A stretch of DNA of 34,501 bases from Candidatus Buchananbacteria bacterium RIFCSPLOWO2_01_FULL_39_33 (lineage in GTDB: Bacteria > Patescibacteriota > Patescibacteriia > 2-01-FULL-39-33). Made by a program: the position numbers and the translations under genes. Each line of letters begins with the position of its first letter. Positions within the stretch are counted from its first letter, which is position 1. The notes below the pieces were generated by a model. That model was not told the origin of the DNA. It searched no databases and saw nothing but the letters and a program-made list of their open reading frames with translations. This document shows, piece after piece, positions 29,715-34,501 of the stretch. The DNA is taken from NCBI GenBank assembly GCA_001817505.1, contig MHIM01000031.1:1-34501 (forward strand), read 5' to 3'.

Positions 29715-31232
29715 ATGGCCGAAAACAACCCCCTTGACGAACGCCAAGTGCGGCTTCAAAAATTGGAAAAAATAAAAGCCGCCGGTCTAAACCCTTATCC
29801 GGAAAAATTTGACAAGCCAAACTCTTTAATCCAAGCCAAAACCTTGAAAGAGGGGACTAAGGTTAAGGTAGCCGGCCGAGTCATGACCAAACGGGAGATG
29901 GGTAAAATCGCTTTTTACCACCTGCAGGACCTTTCGGGCAAAATACAAATAGTTTTCAAATCGGACAAGATTGGCCAAGAACCATTCAAATTCCTGTCTA
30001 AAATGGTGGACTTAGGTGACTTTTTAGGCATTGAGGGAAAAATATTCACCACTCAAAAAGGCGAAATTTCTGTTTTAGCCGATAAATATGTTTTCTTGGG
30101 CAAAGCCCTGCGCCCCTTGCCGGAAAAATGGCATGGCTTAAAAGATCCGGAAATAATTTACCGCCAAAGATATTTGGATCTGCTAATGAACGAAGATTCC
30201 AAAAGAATTTTTGAATTCCGAAGTAATTTTATCCGAGCTATCAGAGAATTTTATTGGCAGGAAAATTTTCTGGAAGTAGAAACGCCGACTTTTATGCATC
30301 GGGCCACTGGCGCCACCGCCACCCCTTACAAAACCCACAACAACGCTCTGGACATTGATGTTTATTTGAGGATTTCCCACGAACTGCCCTTAAAGGAACT
30401 GATTATTGGGGGCTTAGAAAAAGTATTTGAATTGGGCAAGGCCTTTAGAAACGAAGGAGTAGATCCCTCGCATTTGCCGGAACACACCCACTTGGAACAC
30501 TACTGCGCTTACTGGAATTTTGAAGATAATATCCGGTTTACTGAAAAGATGATTGATTATTTGTTTGCTAAACTTAAAATAAGCCAGAAAATGGATTTGG
30601 TCGGTCGTGATGAGAAAACTCATCAGGTTGACTGGTCGACGCCTTTCAAGCGCATCAATTTCATAGAACTTTTAAAGCATGATACAAAAATTGACATCAG
30701 AAAATATACTGACGCTAAAAGTTTATTGAAAGACCTTAAAAAAGCCCAGATAGAATTTGAAGGCATGAGCGAGATGGGACTAGCCGGCTTGATTGATAAC
30801 TTATACAAAAAAGTTTCACGCCCCAAAATCATCAATCCGACAATTTTATACCATTACCCTAAATATCTTCAGCCCTTAGCCAGGATAAATGATGATGATA
30901 AAAATATCGTGGACCAATTCCAGCTAGTGGTTAATGGCTGGGAAATAGTCAAGGCCTATTCTGAATTAATTGACCCGATTGACCAAAAAGAGAGGTTTAA
31001 TGAGCAATTGAAAGCCAAGGCCAGCGGCGAAGCCGAAGTGATGGAAAGCGATGAGGAGTTTATTATTGCCTTAGAACATGGCGCGCCGCCTATCTCTGGC
31101 TGGGGTCTGGGCCTTGACCGGGTAGTGGCGCTACTAACCGGCCAGACCAATTTGCGGGATGTGGTTTTGTTTCCACTGCTTAGGCCAATAGAACAAGAAA
31201 ACGAAAAAGCCAGAAAACCAGAAAACAAATAA
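29715..31232 (+). CDS. lysS: Lysyl-tRNA synthetase, class II
   Basis: 505 aa. The N-terminal OB-fold anticodon-binding domain (about 45-150) shows VAGRVMTKREMGKIAFYHLQD. The catalytic core has motif 1 around FIRAIREFYWQENFLEVETPTF, motif 2 VFELGKAFRNEGVDPSHLPEHTHLE and motif 3 GWGLGLDRVVALLTGQTNLRDVVLFP. Length fits bacterial LysRS. Motif 2 reads LPEHTHLEHYCAYW where most bacteria have NPEFTMLE, a variant whose lineage range should be checked. Its promoter starts a run that may continue through serS, ddl and ftsQ. Confidence 0.93.
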   Translation: MAENNPLDERQVRLQKLEKIKAAGLNPYPEKFDKPNSLIQAKTLKEGTKVKVAGRVMTKREMGKIAFYHLQDLSGKIQIVFKSDKIGQEPFKFLSKMVDLGDFLGIEGKIFTTQKGEISVLADKYVFLGKALRPLPEKWHGLKDPEIIYRQRYLDLLMNEDSKRIFEFRSNFIRAIREFYWQENFLEVETPTFMHRATGATATPYKTHNNALDIDVYLRISHELPLKELIIGGLEKVFELGKAFRNEGVDPSHLPEHTHLEHYCAYWNFEDNIRFTEKMIDYLFAKLKISQKMDLVGRDEKTHQVDWSTPFKRINFIELLKHDTKIDIRKYTDAKSLLKDLKKAQIEFEGMSEMGLAGLIDNLYKKVSRPKIINPTILYHYPKYLQPLARINDDDKNIVDQFQLVVNGWEIVKAYSELIDPIDQKERFNEQLKAKASGEAEVMESDEEFIIALEHGAPPISGWGLGLDRVVALLTGQTNLRDVVLFPLLRPIEQENEKARKPENK

Positions 31233-31268
31233 AAATAACAAGAAATTAAAAAATAAATTATTTTTTAA

Positions 31269-31322
31269 AAGCCATTAGCTAAACGTTAAAACCTAAAAAG
31301 CTAAGAAGCTAATAAGCTACTA
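31269..31322. repeat. AGCTAA-type repeat before serS
   Basis: AAAAAGCTAAGAAGCTAATA-type arm, matching the right arms at 3936 and 26103. The left arm is degenerate (AGCCATTAGCTAAACG), so pairing is weak here. Confidence 0.55.
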
Positions 31323-31329
31323 CTAAAAT

Positions 31330-32586
31330 ATGTTAGACATTAATAAAATCCGAGATGATCAAGAGGGGATTAGAAAAGCCCTGCTTAAAAGGCTGGAGGC
31401 CGACCAACTTGACCAAATTTTGAAAAAAGTTTTGAAGTTGGACAAAAACCGGCGGAAATTAATCAGCCAAACAGAAAAATTGAAAGCCGAGAGAAACCAA
31501 CAATCCAAAACCAAACCCACGTCGGAAATTATTGAGCGGCTGAAAACCAGCGGTGAAGACATTAGAATATTGGACGGCAAACTGGCTAAAATCGAAATCA
31601 AGTTTTTTGAAATAATGTCGGAACTGCCCAATATCCCGGCTGATGATGTAGTTAGTGGCGGCAAAGAAAATAACCAAGTTGTTAAAACATTTGGCGAAAA
31701 ACCAAAGTTTAATTTTACGCCCAAAGACCATTATGGATTGGCCACTTCTTTGGATATTATTGACTATGAAAGGGGAGTGAAAATGTCTGGCGCTAATTTT
31801 TGGATTTATAAGGGACAAGGCGCGCTCTTGGAATGGGCGCTATTGAATTATTTTATTGATTTCCACACTAAAAACGGCTACCAATTTATGATCCCGCCAT
31901 TTTTATTGACAGAAAAGTCAGCTTACACTTCCGGCCATTTGCCAAAATTTAAAGATGACCTGTTTTGGACCCAAGATAAAACTTGCCTTAATGCCACCTC
32001 GGAAATGATGCTGGGTAATTATCATCGCGATGAAATTTTAGATGAAAAATTACTGCCTTTGAAATACTGCGCTTACAGCGCTTGTTTTCGGCGTGAAGCC
32101 GGCTCTTATGGCCAAGAGGAGAGGGGCATGATCAGGGGCCATCAATTCAATAAAATTGAAATGTTCCAATTCACCAAACCGGATGACTCGGCTCTGACTT
32201 TTAATGAGTTAGTAGAAAGTGCTGAAAAATTGGTTGAAGGTTTAAGTTTGCATTACCGAACTAGGCTACTGGCTGCCGGTGATGCTTCAGCCGCTATGGC
32301 CAAAACCAAAGATATTGAGGTCTGGATTCCTTCAATGAACACCTACAAAGAGGTCTCCAGCGCTTCCAATGCCCTGGATTACCAAGCCAGGCGCGGCAAT
32401 ATTAGATTTAAGAATACTAAAACCGATAAAAATGAGTTTGTCCATACCTTAAACGCTTCCGGCTTGGCTACCAGTCGTTTGTTTCCGGCAATTTTAGAAC
32501 AATTCCAGCAAGCGGACGGCTCGATTTTAATCCCTCAAGTCCTGCAAAAATATACCGGTTTTGATAAGATCACTTCCTTAAAGTAA
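31330..32586 (+). CDS. serS: Seryl-tRNA synthetase
   Basis: 418 aa, typical length. The N-terminal long antiparallel coiled coil (about 1-110, MLDINKIRDDQEGIRKALLK) binds the long variable arm of tRNA-Ser. The class II core has the TSEMMLGNYH active-site loop region, motif 2 ACFRREAGSYGQEERGMIRGHQFNKIEMFQF, and motif 3 NASGLATSRLFPAILEQFQ. ddl follows after 2 nt, so transcription is shared. The start ATG 31330 has only a weak Shine-Dalgarno. Confidence 0.96.
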   Translation: MLDINKIRDDQEGIRKALLKRLEADQLDQILKKVLKLDKNRRKLISQTEKLKAERNQQSKTKPTSEIIERLKTSGEDIRILDGKLAKIEIKFFEIMSELPNIPADDVVSGGKENNQVVKTFGEKPKFNFTPKDHYGLATSLDIIDYERGVKMSGANFWIYKGQGALLEWALLNYFIDFHTKNGYQFMIPPFLLTEKSAYTSGHLPKFKDDLFWTQDKTCLNATSEMMLGNYHRDEILDEKLLPLKYCAYSACFRREAGSYGQEERGMIRGHQFNKIEMFQFTKPDDSALTFNELVESAEKLVEGLSLHYRTRLLAAGDASAAMAKTKDIEVWIPSMNTYKEVSSASNALDYQARRGNIRFKNTKTDKNEFVHTLNASGLATSRLFPAILEQFQQADGSILIPQVLQKYTGFDKITSLK

Positions 32587-32588
32587 AA

Positions 32589-33527
32589 ATGACCGATAAA
32601 ATTAAAATAGGAGTGGTTTTTGGCGGCACATCCAATGAAAGGGAGGTGTCGCTGTTTTCTGGTTCTCAAATAATCAATAATCTTAACAAGGAAAAATACG
32701 ACATTAGGACTTATGATTCGAAAATAAACTTAAAAGAGTTGATCAGCGACTGTTTGGATAAAAAAATTGATTTTTGTTTGATAGCGTTGCACGGACGAGG
32801 CGGTGAAGACGGATCAATCCAGGGAATGTTGGATTTATTGAAGATGCCTTACAGCGGCAGCGGAACTATCTCTTCAGCTCTATGTCTGGACAAATCTTTA
32901 GCGAAAAAAATAGTCAAGTTGTCTGGCCTATTAGTGCCCAATGATCTGATTATTAAAAAAAATGATTGGCAAAATAATAAGAATGGATTATCGGAAACAA
33001 TTTTAAATAGTTTTAAGCTGCCTCTGGTGGTCAAGCCCAATTCAGCCGGGTCGTCGGTTGGAGTTAACATCGTAAAAAATGAAAATCAATTGATTGAAGC
33101 TATTGAAGAATCATTTTGGCACGATCAAGTGATTATTTTAGAAGAATACCTAAAGGGCTTGGAAGTTACTGCTCCTATTTTAGGTGATAGGGCTTTGCCG
33201 CTAATTGAAATAATTCCAACCAATGAATTTTTTGATTATGAAGCTAAATACACGGTCGGCCAATGCCAAGAAATAATCCCGGCCAGGCTTAGTAATGAAC
33301 TAACCAAAGAGGTTCAACAACAAGCTCTAAAAATAGCTGAAATTCTCAAATGTCAGGGTTTAAGCCGAATTGATTTCATAATCAGAGATAAGGAAATTTT
33401 CTTTTTAGAAACCAATACCATTCCGGGAATGACAGCCAATAGCTTATGCCCTAAAAGCGCTCAAGCTGATGGTCTGAATTTTTCTGATTTATTAGATAAA
33501 ATTATAGAATTAGCGCTTAAAAAATGA
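32589..33527 (+). CDS. ddl: D-alanine--D-alanine ligase
   Basis: 312 aa. It makes D-Ala-D-Ala for the peptidoglycan stem peptide. N-terminal IGVVFGGTSNEREVSLFSG, then HGRGGEDGSIQGML (substrate loop), the ATP-grasp segment LPLVVKPNSAGSSVGVN, the EEYLKGLEVTAPILG strand pair, and metal-binding FFLETNTIPGMTANSLCP. Length is normal. It overlaps the ftsQ start by 4 nt (ATGA), the dcw-cluster order ddl-ftsQ seen in many bacteria. Confidence 0.96.
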   Translation: MTDKIKIGVVFGGTSNEREVSLFSGSQIINNLNKEKYDIRTYDSKINLKELISDCLDKKIDFCLIALHGRGGEDGSIQGMLDLLKMPYSGSGTISSALCLDKSLAKKIVKLSGLLVPNDLIIKKNDWQNNKNGLSETILNSFKLPLVVKPNSAGSSVGVNIVKNENQLIEAIEESFWHDQVIILEEYLKGLEVTAPILGDRALPLIEIIPTNEFFDYEAKYTVGQCQEIIPARLSNELTKEVQQQALKIAEILKCQGLSRIDFIIRDKEIFFLETNTIPGMTANSLCPKSAQADGLNFSDLLDKIIELALKK

Positions 33528-34369
33528 TCAGAGATTTTCCCCATGGCAGTTATCAGCCAAAAATAAAAATCAGGAAGGATTATAAAAAAAAACATTTTAC
33601 TAATCCTTATTTTAATCAGGCACACAAAAAAGCTGGGAGCGAGGGCTTTAATACCAAATTGTATTTGAAAATAATCCTGGTTTTGTTTTTATTATATCTG
33701 GCTGTTTATAGCGATTTATTCAAAATTAAAGTTATAGAGATAAAGGGGACTGATTTAATTGATCCGGCGGCAATAAGACAGATCGTTAATGAGCAAATCA
33801 ATTCCTGGCGCTGGTTTTTATTGCCTCAAAATAATCTTTTATTGTTAAGCCAGAAGAGAATCACCCGAGCTGTTAATGCCAAATACCGGTTGGAAAAGAT
33901 TGAAATACACAGGGGCTGGCAAAAACTAAAAATAGAAGTTAAGGAAAAAGTCAATTATCTGATTGTCATTGATAAAAGCAAGTCATTTTTTACTGATGAA
34001 CAGGGGCTAATAGTCCGCGAGATAACTCCAGCAGAAATGGCGGATTATTCAGCTAAACTGCCGCTGCTAAACACCGATCAAGAAATCAAAGTGGGCGATC
34101 AAGTGGTCAAAAAAGAAATAGTTGATTTTATTTTAAAATTAAGCGAGAAAATACAGGCAACCAGTATTGGCGTCAGCGGCTATCAGAGCGGGGGACAGAC
34201 CGAAGTTACTCTGATAACCAAAACCGGCTGGCAAGCCCATTTTGACATTAACAATGATCTTGACATCGCTATTGCCAACCTGCAATTGATATTAAATGAC
34301 AAAGTTAAAAACCAAAACAATCTGGAATATATTGATTTAAGATTCGGTGATAAAGTTTTTTATAAGTAA
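33524..34369 (+). CDS. ftsQ: Cell division protein FtsQ/DivIB
   Basis: 281 aa. A basic cytoplasmic tail (1-45), one TM helix (about 46-65, YLKIILVLFLLYLAVYSDLF), a POTRA domain (IKVIEIKGTDLIDPAAIRQIV, about 68-140) and the FtsQ beta domain (KVNYLIVIDKSKSFFTDEQGLIV to LEYIDLRFGDKVFYK). The closing IDLRFGDKVFYK is characteristic of FtsQ/DivIB. It links FtsB/FtsL to septal synthesis; an FtsB-like gene is at 3426. Start overlaps ddl by 4 nt. 34370-34501 holds no gene that I can support; ftsA or ftsZ could follow outside the window. Confidence 0.93.
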   Translation: MIRDFPHGSYQPKIKIRKDYKKKHFTNPYFNQAHKKAGSEGFNTKLYLKIILVLFLLYLAVYSDLFKIKVIEIKGTDLIDPAAIRQIVNEQINSWRWFLLPQNNLLLLSQKRITRAVNAKYRLEKIEIHRGWQKLKIEVKEKVNYLIVIDKSKSFFTDEQGLIVREITPAEMADYSAKLPLLNTDQEIKVGDQVVKKEIVDFILKLSEKIQATSIGVSGYQSGGQTEVTLITKTGWQAHFDINNDLDIAIANLQLILNDKVKNQNNLEYIDLRFGDKVFYK

Positions 34370-34501
34370 AGAAAAGAAGTAAAAAACGGTTAATACCTTA
34401 ATATTGACAAGATCGTTCTCTATCCAATAGCTTGGCAACACTTTTGAAGAATTTGGGAAGGAGTTTGTAAGTTAATGCCCAGATGTAATCTTTCTTGATT
34501 A

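Noticed and set aside
34404-34432. Promoter at TTGACA near the window end
   Set aside because: TTGACA is present at about 34404, but no acceptable -10 box lies 16-18 nt downstream.

Overview
The window looks like a chromosome segment of a Candidate Phyla Radiation bacterium (Patescibacteria, Parcubacteria-like). I infer this from low GC, short and tightly packed genes, single-copy housekeeping genes in unusual neighbourhoods (pheS-pheT, lysS-serS-ddl-ftsQ, ftsE-ftsX), many short palindromic intergenic repeats, and small membrane or Cys-rich proteins of unknown function. TGA is used as a stop (for example at 23488-23490), so the code is standard and not the recoded SR1/Gracilibacteria type. 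No phylogeny was run, so the lineage is an inference.

Layout. 1-8.0 kb: P-type cation ATPase, PH-domain membrane protein, FtsB/DivIC-like protein, membrane-anchored parvulin, tRNA-Thr(CGT, minus strand), RlpA-like barrel protein, ftsE, ftsX. 8.0-11.4 kb: repeat-rich spacer with a 35-aa basic ORF, tRNA-Gln(TTG), a bounded three-hairpin element, then a small membrane protein, a Cas4/AddB-like nuclease, TspO, a transglutaminase-like protein and a small coiled-coil protein. 11.4-15.0 kb (minus strand): a frameshifted small membrane-anchored gene, typA, and two orphan genes each with a near-perfect promoter and terminator. 15.1-20.3 kb: PspC-like protein, SpoU/TrmH methyltransferase, a membrane-anchored single-ring ClpB/ClpC-like AAA+ protein, and a UvrD helicase fused to a PD-(D/E)XK nuclease. 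20.4-24.4 kb: an accessory island with a secreted protein, seven small ORFs (four of them absent from the ORF track as such or started wrongly there) and many structured RNA-like elements. 24.5-34.4 kb: membrane protein, pheS, pheT, membrane protein, cupredoxin lipoprotein, small membrane protein, lysS, serS, ddl, ftsQ.

The most unusual part is 21.3-24.4 kb. A perfect TTGACA-17-TATAAT promoter drives a leader with an attenuator-like fold. It is followed by three copies of a composite module: a GC hairpin abutting a roughly 78-86 nt element closed by a long stem. These modules separate groups of small ORFs (67, 66 and 50 aa; then 74 aa) in a cassette-like order. Downstream are two coupled Cys-rich ORFs (52 and 59 aa) and two further transcripts with mutually exclusive stems and terminators. 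I could not assign any of these RNAs to a known family.

Functional themes: division and envelope (ftsB, ftsE, ftsX, ftsQ, ddl, RlpA-like, parvulin), translation (pheS, pheT, lysS, serS, typA, two tRNAs, an rRNA/tRNA methylase), DNA processing (UvrD-nuclease fusion, Cas4-like nuclease) and ion or redox functions at the membrane (P-type ATPase, cupredoxin, TspO).
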